Positions 36,968-45,744 of a DNA stretch of 64,000 nucleotides are shown piece by piece. The notes beneath the pieces are model-generated. The model was not told the DNA's origin, did not search any database, and saw only the letters and a program-made list of their open reading frames with translations. The DNA comes from Ectorhizobium quercum (GTDB lineage: Bacteria > Pseudomonadota > Alphaproteobacteria > Rhizobiales > Rhizobiaceae). The DNA is taken from contig NZ_JANFPI010000004.1 of assembly GCF_026552795.1 (NCBI RefSeq), positions 434,001 to 498,000 of the forward strand, read 5' to 3'. Made by a program: the position numbers and the translations under genes. Position 1 is the first letter of the stretch; each line of letters opens with the position of its first letter.

Positions 36968-37635
36968 TTGTTCAGTCCCGCCATCAGGCGCACCTGCCGC
37001 AATGTGTTCTCGCGGCTGCGGCCGAGATGGGCGAGGAGGGCCTCGACGGCCCGCCGGCCGTCTCCGGCGTTCACGGCGTCGAAAATGGCGGCGTGCTCGG
37101 CAATCGAGCGGTCGTATTCGCCGGGCACGGAGACGAACAGCGTATGCGTCTGGGCGAGGATGCGCGCATGGGTTTCCGCAATGAGCGGAATGCCGGCGGC
37201 CCGCACCAGCGCGCCGTGGAAGGCGCGGTCGTGGGATAGCGCCTGCGACAGGTCGTCGAGCGACGCGGCGCCGGCGAACGCCCTGTGGCCTTCGAGGCTG
37301 GCGGCAAGGTTCGCCTTCACCCCGGCGTCGATTCGCCCCGAGGCGAAGGCCGCCTCGACCGCACCCTTCTCGATGAGGATGCGGGCGGCGTAAAGCTCCT
37401 CCACGTCTTCCTGCGTGAAACGGCGCACGACCATGCCGCGCCGGGCCGCCGTCACCAGCAGCCCGTCCGCCTCCAGCCGCAGGCAGGCCTCCTTTACCGG
37501 CGTCGGGCTGATGCCGAGATCGGCGGCCAGATCGTTCGGCAGAAGCCGCGTGCCGCCGGCAATCCGCCCGTTGACGATGCGTGCGCGCAATTCCCGATAG
37601 GCCTGCTCGGCCAGCGTCGTTTTCACTAGGGTCAT
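36964..37635 (-). CDS. GntR-FCD transcriptional regulator
   Basis: 223 residues: winged helix at about 8-72 with GTRLLPNDLAADLGISPTPV, then an FCD domain with SHDRAFHGALV and EHAAIFDAV. The start MTLVKTTLAEQAYREL gives the normal N-terminus; the upstream frame runs through an AT-rich palindrome and is not used. It is divergent from the enolase-superfamily dehydratase and probably controls it together with the aldolase. The stop codon TAG shares the CTAG of the convergent gene. Confidence 0.87.
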   Translation of the reverse strand: MTLVKTTLAEQAYRELRARIVNGRIAGGTRLLPNDLAADLGISPTPVKEACLRLEADGLLVTAARRGMVVRRFTQEDVEELYAARILIEKGAVEAAFASGRIDAGVKANLAASLEGHRAFAGAASLDDLSQALSHDRAFHGALVRAAGIPLIAETHARILAQTHTLFVSVPGEYDRSIAEHAAIFDAVNAGDGRRAVEALLAHLGRSRENTLRQVRLMAGLNN

Positions 37636-37673
37636 GGCGGCAGGATCGACCAGCCTTCCGGCAATGACAAGAG

Positions 37674-37695
37674 AAAATAAAAAATTTTTTATTTT
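37674..37695. promoter_or_regulatory. Perfect 22-bp AT palindrome, candidate operator
   Basis: AAAATAAAAAA at 37674-37684 is followed at once by its exact complement TTTTTTATTTT. In a genome this GC-rich, a perfect AT-only dyad of this length between a divergent GntR regulator and a dehydratase gene is a strong candidate operator or promoter element. Confidence 0.55.
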
Positions 37696-37798
37696 GTGAG
37701 ATGAAAAGTTTCGCGCTACCAATGGCCGTCATGGCGCTGCCGGAACCGTGGAAACGCTGCGGGGCCGGCGCCGCGCAACCGGGAGGAGGAGACCCGTC

Positions 37799-38917
37799 AT
37801 GAAGATCGCATCGGTCGAGCCGTTCATCCTGCATCTGCCGCTGACGGCGGAGTCGATTGCCGATTCCACCCACAGCATCACCCACTGGGGCGTCGTCGGC
37901 GCGAAGATCGCCACCACTGACGGGCTGGAGGGCTACGGCTTCACCGGCACGCATGCGCATCTGCCCTCGGACCGGCTGATCACGGCCTGCATCCGCGATT
38001 GCTACGCGCCGCTTCTTTCCGGCGAGGATGCCGCCGACCACCAGCGGTTGTGGACGAAGCTCGCCCGCCATCCGGCGCTGCAATGGGTGGGCCGCGCCGG
38101 CATCACCCATCTGGCGCTCGCGGCGATCGACGTGGCGCTGTGGGACCTGAAGGCGAAGAAGGCGGGCGTGCCGCTCTGGTCCTGCCTCGGCGGCGCGCGC
38201 ACCGACCGGCTGGAAGCCTACAACACCGATATCGGCTGGCTGTCCTTTTCGACCGACGATCTGGTCGCCGGTTCCGCCCGGGCGGTGGAGGAGGACGGCT
38301 TCACCCGCATCAAGATCAAGGTCGGCCACGACGATCCGACTATCGACGTGGCGCGTCTGGAAGCGGTGCGCAGGCGGGTGGGCAGCGCGGTGCGCATCGC
38401 CATCGACGGCAACGGCAGGTGGGACCTGCCGACCTGCCAGCGCTTCTGCGCGCGGGCGGCCGGCCTCGACATCTACTGGTTCGAGGAGCCGATGTGGTAC
38501 GACGACATCGCCGGCCATGCGGCGCTGGCCCGCAGCACGCCGATCCCGGTCGCGCTCGGCGAGCAGCTCTACAGCGTCGACGCCTTCCGCGCCTTCATCG
38601 CCGCCGGGGCCGTCGCCTATGTCCAGCCCGACGTGACGCGGCTCGGCGGCATCACCGAATATATCCAGGTGGCCGATCTCGCCCTGGCGCACCGCCTGCC
38701 CGTGGTGCCCCATGCCGGCGAGATGAGCCAGGTGCATGTCCACCTGAGCTACTGGCACCCGGCCTCCACCATTCTGGAATATATTCCGTGGATCAAGGAT
38801 CATTTCCATGAGCCGGCCCAGGTTGAAGGCGGCATTTTCCACCGTCCCGAACAGCCGGGCGCGAGCACCACGCCGCTGGCCGACAGTCTTGCCCGCTACG
38901 GGCAGAGCCTCGGCTGA
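37799..38917 (+). CDS. Enolase-superfamily sugar-acid dehydratase (mandelate racemase subgroup)
   Basis: 372 residues with an N-terminal capping domain and a barrel domain. Catalytic residues line up with mandelate racemase by spacing: K172-x-K174, metal ligands D203, E229 and E255, and the D278/H305 dyad. The distances from K174 (29, 55, 81, 104, 131) equal those of racemase K166 to D195, E221, E247, D270 and H297. The family largely dehydrates aldonic acids to 2-keto-3-deoxy acids. A GGGAGGAGGA site precedes the start. The HpcH aldolase gene about 100 bp downstream would split the product. Substrate is not known; rhamnonate-, lyxonate- or fuconate-like acids are candidates. Confidence 0.88.
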   Translation: MKIASVEPFILHLPLTAESIADSTHSITHWGVVGAKIATTDGLEGYGFTGTHAHLPSDRLITACIRDCYAPLLSGEDAADHQRLWTKLARHPALQWVGRAGITHLALAAIDVALWDLKAKKAGVPLWSCLGGARTDRLEAYNTDIGWLSFSTDDLVAGSARAVEEDGFTRIKIKVGHDDPTIDVARLEAVRRRVGSAVRIAIDGNGRWDLPTCQRFCARAAGLDIYWFEEPMWYDDIAGHAALARSTPIPVALGEQLYSVDAFRAFIAAGAVAYVQPDVTRLGGITEYIQVADLALAHRLPVVPHAGEMSQVHVHLSYWHPASTILEYIPWIKDHFHEPAQVEGGIFHRPEQPGASTTPLADSLARYGQSLG

Positions 38918-38985
38918 ACCGATGTGGCCGGGGTGGGCGTTTCCGGCTGGAACCGGCGCGCGGAAATGCTCTACAGTCACGATCA

Positions 38986-38998
38986 GGTTGTCCGACAG
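38986..38998. promoter_or_regulatory. Candidate FadR-type operator before the aldolase gene
   Basis: GGTTGTCCGACAG matches the shared core GGTTGTCNGAY and is nearly palindromic (TTGTC-C-GACAG). It lies 18 bp before the aldolase start codon, in the gap after the dehydratase, so the aldolase may have its own controlled promoter. Confidence 0.5.
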
Positions 38999-39016
38999 TT
39001 GCGGAAGGAGAGAGAC

Positions 39017-39823
39017 ATGCCCGCCCCGAAAAATCCGTTCAAGCAGGCGCTGAAGGAGGGCCGCGTCCAGCTTGGCCTCTGGCAGGGCCTGACGAGCAGC
39101 TATGCCGTCGAGATCTGCGCCGGGTCCGGCTACGACTGGCTGCTGCTCGACGGCGAGCATGCCCCCAACGACCTGCCGGCCCTTTCGGCGCAGGTCCATG
39201 CCGCGCAGGGTTCGCCGAGCCATGCGGTGGTGCGCCCGCCGGTCGGCGAGACCTGGATCATCAAGCAATTGCTGGATATCGGCGCCCAGACGCTGCTGAT
39301 CCCGATGGTCGAGACGAGGGAACAGGCCGAGGCGCTGGTCAGGGCGACGCGCTATCCGCCGCACGGCGTGCGCGGCGTCGGCGCGGCGCTCGCCCGCGCC
39401 TCGGCCTACAGCCGCATTCCCGACTATCTGGAAACGGCCAATGACGAGATCTGCCTTCTGGTGCAGATAGAGAGCCGCGCCGGGCTGGCCGCCATCGACG
39501 ACATCGCCGCGCTCGACGGCATCGACGGCATCTTCATCGGCCCGGCGGACCTCGCCGCCGACATGGGCTATCTCGGACGCTCCGGCAACCAGGCGGTGCA
39601 GGACGCGATCGCGCAGGCCTTCACCCGCATCCGCGCCCACGGCAAGGCGGCCGGCATCCTCACCGGCGACGTGTCGCTCGCCAAACGCTACCAGCAGCTC
39701 GGCGCGACCTTCATCGCCATCGGCATCGACGTCCTGCTGCTGGCGGCGGCGACCGAAAGACAGCTCGCCGATTTCCACGCGGCGGAAGCGGTCGTCGGCC
39801 CGGTCGGCGACAAGGTCTACTGA
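39017..39823 (+). CDS. HpcH/HpaI family aldolase
   Basis: 268-residue class II, metal-dependent pyruvate aldolase. LGLWQGLTSSYAVEICAGSG, DWLLLDGEHAPNDL, the metal-site QIESRAGLAAIDDIA, and IFIGPADLAADMGY are typical of 2-keto-3-deoxy-L-rhamnonate and 4-hydroxy-2-oxoheptanedioate aldolases. It cleaves a 2-keto-3-deoxy acid to pyruvate and an aldehyde. AAGGAGAGAG precedes the start. Being beside the enolase-superfamily dehydratase, it likely acts on that enzyme's product. The last codons of the gene are the first unit of a three-fold tandem repeat. Confidence 0.9.
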   Translation: MPAPKNPFKQALKEGRVQLGLWQGLTSSYAVEICAGSGYDWLLLDGEHAPNDLPALSAQVHAAQGSPSHAVVRPPVGETWIIKQLLDIGAQTLLIPMVETREQAEALVRATRYPPHGVRGVGAALARASAYSRIPDYLETANDEICLLVQIESRAGLAAIDDIAALDGIDGIFIGPADLAADMGYLGRSGNQAVQDAIAQAFTRIRAHGKAAGILTGDVSLAKRYQQLGATFIAIGIDVLLLAAATERQLADFHAAEAVVGPVGDKVY

Positions 39824-40310
39824 GACGCGGTCTCTTGCAGCCTCCCTCGCACGCCCTTTCCCGCGTCATGGCCGGGCGTGACCCGACCATCCATGCGAGG
39901 GGTGCCGCATGGATCCTCGGGCCGGGCCCGAGGATGACGGCTGGAGAGGATTTCCCCCGGAATGGTTCCGTGTCATGCTGGTGGGCGACAAGGTTCACCG
40001 AGGCTCGGTCTTCCGCCTTTTTCCCTCTCATGCTCCCTTTCCGCTGTCATGGCCGGGCCTGATGCGGCATCCACGCCGCGGGTTCAGGGTGGATCCTCGG
40101 GCCGGGACCGGGGATGACCGCTGGAGAGGGTTTCCTCCGGAATGGTCCGGGGCGAGCGGAGGGCCGACAAGATTTACTGAAGTGCGGTCTCCGCTGCCTC
40201 TCTCGCACGCGCTTTCCTCGTCATGGTCGGGCCTGACCCGACCATCCATATCGCGGGTGCAGCGTATCCCATCGACGATGGCGACCGGAGAGAGCGCCCT
40301 CCGGAAACGA
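39806..40310. repeat. Three tandem units of about 178 bp, each with an alphaproteobacterial palindrome
   Basis: The sequence GGCGACAAGGTCTACTGA, which ends the aldolase gene at 39806, recurs in diverged form at 39984 (GGCGACAAGGTTCACCGA) and near 40163 (GCCGACAAGATTTACTGA), a period of 178-179 bp. Each unit goes on with a CTC-rich segment and a palindromic block that starts GTCATGG and contains GGGC-TGACC and ATCCTCGGGCC dyads (39864-39939, 40044-40119 and 40219 to about 40289). No ORF is conserved between units. This explains the 556-bp gap before the terminator. Confidence 0.75.
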
Positions 40311-40311
40311 T

Positions 40312-40339
40312 CAAGGCCGCCTCGTCGGAGGCGGCCTTG
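40312..40339 (-). terminator. Terminator after the KGSA dehydrogenase operon
   Basis: A perfect 12-bp stem, CAAGGCCGCCTC with GAGGCGGCCTTG, has a GTCG loop 40 bp beyond the aldehyde dehydrogenase stop. On the minus strand it is followed by ATCGTTTCC, a weak T-run. It likely ends the four-gene minus-strand operon. Confidence 0.65.
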
Positions 40340-40379
40340 AGGCGCGGCGGCATGGGTCGAGGATGATGCCGCCGGCCGT

Positions 40380-41891
40380 TCAGCGCAGGTCTTCGGGCAG
40401 GAGATCCTGCGGCATGTTCTGGTAGGACACGGGCCGGAGGAACCGGCGGATGGAGAGGGTTCCGACCGAGGTGGCCCCGAAATTGGTGGAGGCCGGATAG
40501 GGCCCGCCGTGGACCATCGCGTCGCAGACCTCGACGCCGGTTGGATACCCGTTGGCGAGAACGCGGCCCGCCTTGCGCTCCAGAACCGGCATCAGCCGGC
40601 GGCCAAGCTCGGTGTCGGCCTCGTCGAGGTGGAGGGTGGCGGTGAGCTGGCCCTCGAAGCTCTTCGCCACCTCGATCATCTCGCCGGCGTCTTCGACGGT
40701 GACGATCAGGCCAAGCGGACCGAATACCTCCTCCGAAAGCGCGTGGTTGGAAATCCAGTCCTTGGCCGACACCCGGAAGAGATAGGGGGTCGCGTTGCGC
40801 AGATCGCAGGTGGAGGTCATCACCTCGCGCACGCCCGAGCCCGCCGCGATGCGGTCGCGGCCGTCGCGATAGGCGCTGGCTATGCCGTCGGTCAGCATGA
40901 CCTGCGGTCCGGTTTCGGAGAGCGCGGCGCGGGCCGTTTCGGCGAAGGCGTCGGCCTGCGCCTCAAGAATGACGGCGATGCCGGGATTGGTGCAGAACTG
41001 GCCGGCGCCCATCGTCAGCGAGCCGGCCCAGCCTTTGGCGATTGCCTCGCCGCGTGCGCCGGCAGCTTCCGGCAGGATGAACATCGGGTTGACCGAGCCG
41101 AGTTCGCCGAAGAAGGGGATCGGTTCCGGGCGCTTTGCGCACAGGTCGAACAGGGCGCGGCCGCCGGCCAGCGAGCCGGTGAAGCCGACCGCCTTGATGA
41201 GCGGATGGGTGACGAGGCCGGTGCCGACATCGCGGCGGCCGCCTTGGATGAGCGAGAAGACGCCGGGATGCAGGCCGAGCGTGACGATGGCCGCATGGAT
41301 GGCCCTGGCGACGATCTCGCCGGTGCCGGGATGGGCGGAATGGCCCTTGACGACCACCGGGCAGCCGGCGGCCAGCGCCGCGGCCGTGTCGCCGCCGGCC
41401 GTGGAAAAGGCCAGCGGGAAGTTCGAGGCGCCGAAGACGGCGACGGGCCCGACCGGGCGCTCGATCAGCCGGATATCCGGCCGGGCCAGCGGCTTGCGGT
41501 TGGGCAGGGCCTCGTCATGGCGCCTGTCGAGATAATCGCCCTTGCGGATATGGGAGGCGAAGAGGCGAAGCTGGCCGGTGGTGCGGCCCCGCTCGCCCTC
41601 CAGCCGGCCGGCGGGCAGGCCGGTCTCGGACGTGCCGATTTCGGTGATCGCCTCGCCGCGCGCCTCGATCTCGTCGGCGATGGCCTCGAGGAAGGCGGCG
41701 CGCTGCTCGCGGGTGGAATAGCCGTAGGACCAGAAGGCTTCCTCGGCGGCCTCCGCCGCCCTGTTCACCAGCTCCACCGTGCCGGTGAAGAAGTCGTACG
41801 CCTCGCCGTGGGCCGGTTCGCTGCGGAACGTGGCGTCGGTCGCGACCCATTCGCCGGCGACCAGATGCTTGCCGTGTGGCTTGAAACTCAT
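40380..41891 (-). CDS. Alpha-ketoglutaric semialdehyde dehydrogenase (NADP-type aldehyde dehydrogenase)
   Basis: 503-residue cytoplasmic aldehyde dehydrogenase. Cofactor motif AVFGASNFPLAFSTAGGD, active-site base in FFGELGSVNP, and catalytic Cys in GAGQFCTNPG are visible. The N-terminal KHLVAGEWV and FRSEPA and the early FFTGTVELVNRAAEAA match the KGSADH group rather than succinate semialdehyde dehydrogenases. It converts 2,5-dioxopentanoate to 2-oxoglutarate, the last step of non-phosphorylative pentose oxidation. The aldonate dehydratase gene lies 21 bp upstream in the same operon. Confidence 0.9.
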   Translation of the reverse strand: MSFKPHGKHLVAGEWVATDATFRSEPAHGEAYDFFTGTVELVNRAAEAAEEAFWSYGYSTREQRAAFLEAIADEIEARGEAITEIGTSETGLPAGRLEGERGRTTGQLRLFASHIRKGDYLDRRHDEALPNRKPLARPDIRLIERPVGPVAVFGASNFPLAFSTAGGDTAAALAAGCPVVVKGHSAHPGTGEIVARAIHAAIVTLGLHPGVFSLIQGGRRDVGTGLVTHPLIKAVGFTGSLAGGRALFDLCAKRPEPIPFFGELGSVNPMFILPEAAGARGEAIAKGWAGSLTMGAGQFCTNPGIAVILEAQADAFAETARAALSETGPQVMLTDGIASAYRDGRDRIAAGSGVREVMTSTCDLRNATPYLFRVSAKDWISNHALSEEVFGPLGLIVTVEDAGEMIEVAKSFEGQLTATLHLDEADTELGRRLMPVLERKAGRVLANGYPTGVEVCDAMVHGGPYPASTNFGATSVGTLSIRRFLRPVSYQNMPQDLLPEDLR

Positions 41892-41912
41892 CGTTTTTCC
41901 TCCCGTTTGTCG

Positions 41913-43697
41913 TCAATGGTTGTGGCGCGGCGGCGTCTTCGAAAGCTGGCGGAACTGTTCCGCGCCGCGGATCGTCGCCCCGTCGGAAAGCTGCGTCACG
42001 GTCTGGCGATAGATCATCTGCCAGGGCGTGGCGTCGGCGGGCGTCTTGGGAATGCCGTCCGCCTTGCGGCGGGCGATTTCGCCGTCATCCACCAGCATAT
42101 CACATCGTCCCTCGTTGAAGTCGATGCGGATCGTGTCGCCCGTGCGCACCCAGGCCAACCCGCCGCCCGCCGCACTTTCCGGCGAGGCATTGAGGATCGA
42201 AGGACTGTCGGCGGTGCCGGACTGGCGGCCGTCGCCGATGGTCGGCAGGCTCATGATGCCGCGCTTCAGCAGGTGATCCGGCGGCTGCATGTTGACCACC
42301 TCCGCCGAGCCCGGCCAGCCGAGCGGCCCGGCGCCGCGAATGACGAGGATGCACCTCTCGTCGATGTCGAGCGCCGGATCGTTGATGCGGCGATGATAGT
42401 CCTCCGAACCGTCGAAGACGATGGCCCGGCCTTCGAAAATGCCCTCGCGGCCCGGCTCGGAGAGATAGCGCCTGCGGAAATCCGCCGAAACCACGCTCAT
42501 CTTCATGATGGCGAAATCGAACAGGTTGCCCTTCAGCACGAGGAAACCGGCCCGTTCCTTCAGCGGCTCGTCGAACGGTTTGATGACCTCGCGGTCGGTC
42601 GCCTCGCGGCCCTTCAGGTTTTCGGCCATGCTCTTCCCCGTCACGGTCGGACAGGTGCCGTCGAGCCTGCCGGCGGCCAGCAGCTCCCACATGATGGCCG
42701 GCACGCCGCCGGCGCGGTGGAAGCGCTCGCCGAGCCAGGCCCCGGCGGGCTGCACGTTGGCGATGAGCGGAATGTCGTAGCCCACGTCCTGCCAGTCCTC
42801 CGGCCTCAGATCCACGCCGGCATGCTTCGCCATCGCCATCAGGTGCGGCTGGGCGTTGGTCGAGCCGCCGATGGCGGAATTGACCCTTATGGCATTGAGG
42901 AAGGCCTCGCGCGTCAGGATGTTCGAGGGGCGGATGTCTTCGAGCACCAGTTCCACGGCGCGGCGGCCGGTGCGGTAGGCCATCTGGCCGCGCTCCCGGT
43001 AGGCGGCGGGAATGGCGGCGCAGCCGGTGAGCGACATGCCGAGCGCCTCGGCCATCGCGTTCATGGTCGAGGCCGTGCCCATCGTGTTGCAATGGCCGAC
43101 CGAGGGGGCCGAGCTGAGGGCCGCTTCGAGAAACTCCTCGTGGCTGATCTCGCCGGCGGCGTATTTGCGGCGCGACCGCCAGATGACCGTGCCGGAGCCG
43201 ACGAGTTCCCCTTCGTGCCAGCCGTCGAGCATCGGCCCGCCGGAAAAGACGATGGCCGGGATATCGACGGTCGAGGCCGCCATCAGCGCCGAGGGCGTGG
43301 TCTTGTCGCAGCCGGTCGTCAGCACCACGCCGTCGAGCGGGTAGCCGTAGAGGATTTCGACGAGGCCCAGATAGGCGAGGTTGCGGTCGAGCGCTGCCGT
43401 CGGGCGCTTGCAGTTTTCGAACAGCGGATGCGAGGGAAACTCGATGGGAATGCCGCCGGCATCGCGGATGCCGTCGCGGATGCGTTTGGCCAGTTCGAGG
43501 TGGTGGCGGTTGCAGGGGTTGATGTCGCTGCCCGACTGGGCGATGCCGATGATCGGCTTGCCGGCGCGCAGCTCCTCGGGTGTCGTGCCGTAATTCATGA
43601 AGCGTTCCAGATAGAGCGCCGTCATGTCGAGATGGTCGGGATTGTCGAACCAGTCCTGCGAGCGCAGGCGGCGGCCCTTTGCGCTGTCGTCGCTCAT
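41913..43697 (-). CDS. IlvD/Edd family aldonate dehydratase (L-arabinonate/D-xylonate type)
   Basis: 594 residues. Cys62 (DINPCN), Cys130 (TTGCDKTT) and Cys203 (GHCNTMG) have the same spacing as the [2Fe-2S] ligands remembered for Rhizobium leguminosarum L-arabinonate dehydratase (59, 127, 200). Lys132 is the probable carbamylated metal ligand. Ser493 in QSGTADSPS corresponds to the catalytic serine motif. It dehydrates a pentonate, or a hexonate such as fuconate or galactonate, to the 2-keto-3-deoxy acid. Start and stop both overlap or abut neighbours (ATGA with the upstream gene), fixing the start. Confidence 0.92.
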   Translation of the reverse strand: MSDDSAKGRRLRSQDWFDNPDHLDMTALYLERFMNYGTTPEELRAGKPIIGIAQSGSDINPCNRHHLELAKRIRDGIRDAGGIPIEFPSHPLFENCKRPTAALDRNLAYLGLVEILYGYPLDGVVLTTGCDKTTPSALMAASTVDIPAIVFSGGPMLDGWHEGELVGSGTVIWRSRRKYAAGEISHEEFLEAALSSAPSVGHCNTMGTASTMNAMAEALGMSLTGCAAIPAAYRERGQMAYRTGRRAVELVLEDIRPSNILTREAFLNAIRVNSAIGGSTNAQPHLMAMAKHAGVDLRPEDWQDVGYDIPLIANVQPAGAWLGERFHRAGGVPAIMWELLAAGRLDGTCPTVTGKSMAENLKGREATDREVIKPFDEPLKERAGFLVLKGNLFDFAIMKMSVVSADFRRRYLSEPGREGIFEGRAIVFDGSEDYHRRINDPALDIDERCILVIRGAGPLGWPGSAEVVNMQPPDHLLKRGIMSLPTIGDGRQSGTADSPSILNASPESAAGGGLAWVRTGDTIRIDFNEGRCDMLVDDGEIARRKADGIPKTPADATPWQMIYRQTVTQLSDGATIRGAEQFRQLSKTPPRHNH

Positions 43698-44590
43698 CGG
43701 TCCTCCTCCTTCCGGCGGCCGTTGATCTTTTCGAGGTGCAGCAGCAGGCCGGAATGGTCGGTCTCGGCGTGGCCGTCCGCCACGAAGGCGCGGAATTCGC
43801 CGCGCACCTCCTCGGTCAGCGGCAGGCGCAGCGACAGGCTTTCGGCCATCGCCGCCACGGCGTCGAGGTCCTTGAGTTGCAGCCGCGAGGGGCCGCCGGG
43901 CTGGAAGGCGCGGTCCACCATCCGCTGGCCGTGCAGCTCCAGGATGCGGCTTTCCGCGAAGCCGCCGCGGATCGCCTCGCGGAACCGGCCGCGATCCGCG
44001 CCGCCGGCCTCGACCAGCATCATGGCCTCGGCCACCGCGCCGATGGTCACGGCGACGATCTGCTGGTTGGCGAGCTTGCAGACCTGCCCGGCGCCGGACG
44101 GGCCGACACGGGTGACGCGGCCGAGCGGGGCGAAGACGTCGGCGAGGCCTTCGATGACGTCCGCCTCGCCGCCTGCCATCAGCGCCAGCGTGCCGGCCTC
44201 GGCGCCGACCGTGCCGCCGGAAACCGGGCAATCGACATGGGCGATGCCGCGGGCCTTGAGCTTTGCGGCGTGCTCGCGGGCGACCGGCGGGGCGATGGAC
44301 GAGGTGTCGACGACGACGGCGCCGGGCGCGAGCGCCTCCGCGACGCCGCTGTCGAACAGCACCGCGCCGACGGCTGGACCGTCGGACAGCATGGTGAAGA
44401 CGACGGAAGCGTCCTTCACCGCGCCGGCGGCGGTGGCGGCAACCGTCGCGCCGTCGCCGGCAAGGGCCTCGGCCTTCTTCGGATCGCGGTTCCAGACCGT
44501 GACGTCGAAACCTGCGCCCAGCAGCCGCCGCGCCATCGGCGCGCCCATCAGCCCCGTGCCGAGAAAGGCGATTTTCCGGTTTGCGGTCAC
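43694..44590 (-). CDS. 3-hydroxyisobutyrate dehydrogenase-like NAD(P) oxidoreductase
   Basis: 298 residues starting at GTG, which overlaps the stop of the upstream gene (GTGA). Rossmann motif IAFLGTGLMGAPMARRLL, substrate-binding DCPVSGGTVGAEAGTLALMAG, and the catalytic Lys region GQVCKLANQQ are those of the beta-hydroxyacid dehydrogenase family (tartronate semialdehyde reductase, L-threonate dehydrogenase LtnD, HIBADH). In this operon it probably handles a sugar-acid or small hydroxyacid intermediate; the adjacent DenD-like gene makes a four-carbon acid possible, but no otnK/otnC partner is present. Confidence 0.85.
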   Translation of the reverse strand: MTANRKIAFLGTGLMGAPMARRLLGAGFDVTVWNRDPKKAEALAGDGATVAATAAGAVKDASVVFTMLSDGPAVGAVLFDSGVAEALAPGAVVVDTSSIAPPVAREHAAKLKARGIAHVDCPVSGGTVGAEAGTLALMAGGEADVIEGLADVFAPLGRVTRVGPSGAGQVCKLANQQIVAVTIGAVAEAMMLVEAGGADRGRFREAIRGGFAESRILELHGQRMVDRAFQPGGPSRLQLKDLDAVAAMAESLSLRLPLTEEVRGEFRAFVADGHAETDHSGLLLHLEKINGRRKEEDR

Positions 44591-45570
44591 AGCCTGCCTC
44601 CCAGCTCGTCGTCGATATGGGCGCGGATGATCTCGTCGAACGAGGTTTCGGCAACAAAGCCCAGTTCGCGGGCGCGTTTCGCCTCGAAGCCCGGCGCCCA
44701 GCCGGCGCACATGCGGGCGATCATCTCGTCCGGCTCGCGGCGGATGAGCTTCACCGCCCCGTCGCCGGCCACGCGGCGCAGCGCCTCGATCTGCTCGCCG
44801 ACGGTGGCGGAAAGGCCGGGCATGGACAGGTTGCGGCGCGGGCCGACCTGCGAAAGATCCATTGTCGCGGCATGGACGAGGAAGCCGACGGCGGAGCGCG
44901 GCGAGGTGTGCCAGTGGCGCACGTCTTCGGACACAGGCAGGACGGCCTCCTGCCCGACCAGCGGCTCGCGCAGGATATTGGAGAAGAAGCCGGACGCCGC
45001 GGCGTTGGGCCTGCCGGGGCGGATGCAGATCGTCGGCAGGCGGATGCCGATGCCGTCGAAGAAGCCCCGGCGGGTATAGTCCGACAGCAGCAGCTCGCAG
45101 ATCGCCTTCTGGGTGCCGTAGCTGGTCAGCGGCGTGGTGTGGAACTCGTCGGGAATGGGGAAGGGCAGCGGCGCGCCGACGACGGCGATCGACGAGGTGA
45201 AGACGATGCGCGGAAAGTAGCCGTCCGCCTCATGGGCGGCGCGCACCGCGTCGAAGAGGGCGCGGGTGCCGTCGAGATTGATGCGGTAGCCCTTGTCGAA
45301 ATCAAGCTCGGCCTCGCCGGAGACGATGGCGGCCAGATGGAAGATCACGTCCGGGCGGCCCTCGATCAGCTTTTGTGCCGTGCCGGGCGCGGAAAGATCG
45401 CCGGTTTCGAGCACTGTTCTGCCGGCGAAGCCGTCCGGGGTCTCGGGCGGCACGACATCGACCAGCGTCAGGGCCTCGACCGGCGCTTCGCCGAGCGCGC
45501 CGTCGCGCGCCAGACGCCCGGCCAGCTTGCGGCCGACCATGCCGGCGGCGCCGATAATCAGGATATGCAT
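44587..45570 (-). CDS. denD: NAD-dependent epimerase/dehydratase family, D-erythronate dehydrogenase-like
   Basis: 327-residue extended SDR. GAAGMVGRKLA is the NAD motif; SYGTQKAICELLL has the Tyr-x3-Lys pair; FTSSIAVVGAPLPFPIPDEF and RLPTICIRPGRPNAAASGFFS resemble D-erythronate dehydrogenase (DenD), which oxidises C2 of D-erythronate. It is the first gene of the minus-strand operon, with a GGAGGAGG site and a FadR-type operator about 75 bp upstream. DenD usually lies with otnK, otnC and otnI, absent here, so a different aldonate may be the substrate. Confidence 0.72.
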   Translation of the reverse strand: MHILIIGAAGMVGRKLAGRLARDGALGEAPVEALTLVDVVPPETPDGFAGRTVLETGDLSAPGTAQKLIEGRPDVIFHLAAIVSGEAELDFDKGYRINLDGTRALFDAVRAAHEADGYFPRIVFTSSIAVVGAPLPFPIPDEFHTTPLTSYGTQKAICELLLSDYTRRGFFDGIGIRLPTICIRPGRPNAAASGFFSNILREPLVGQEAVLPVSEDVRHWHTSPRSAVGFLVHAATMDLSQVGPRRNLSMPGLSATVGEQIEALRRVAGDGAVKLIRREPDEMIARMCAGWAPGFEAKRARELGFVAETSFDEIIRAHIDDELGGRL

Positions 45571-45638
45571 GCGTTTTCCTCCTCCGTCCTTTCACGCGCA
45601 GCGGGAAGCCATGCCGCTGCGCGAAAAAAAGTATTTGT

Positions 45639-45657
45639 AAGGTTGTCTGATAACCTT
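45639..45657. promoter_or_regulatory. FadR-type operator in the DenD / FAD-oxidase divergent promoter
   Basis: AAGGTTGTCTGATAACCTT has perfect 6-bp arms AAGGTT/AACCTT around GTCTGAT, and holds the shared core GGTTGTCTGAT. It lies between two divergent operons, 69 bp from one start and 88 bp from the other, so one bound regulator could control both. Confidence 0.65.
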
Positions 45658-45744
45658 ATATCATGCGTTTGAAAACCGAATAATGCAGTTGCCCCTCACT
45701 TCCCGTGTCCGAAAGGGCCGGACGGGGAAGGGGCAGGAGGAAAG

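Noticed and set aside
35888..39778. A 1296-codon open frame on the minus strand
   Set aside because: It runs opposite to or through the tandem winged-helix, dehydratase and aldolase genes, all with clear family motifs; its own translation is rich in Arg, Gly and His as expected for a GC-rich shadow frame.
39806..40310. The tandem repeat as a CRISPR array or satellite
   Set aside because: Units of 178 bp contain palindromes and gene-end sequence, with no short constant repeats and unique spacers, and no cas genes are near.
40509..44630. A 1373-codon open frame on the plus strand
   Set aside because: It is antisense to KGSA dehydrogenase, the IlvD/Edd dehydratase and the HIBADH-like gene; no motif or ribosome site is seen.
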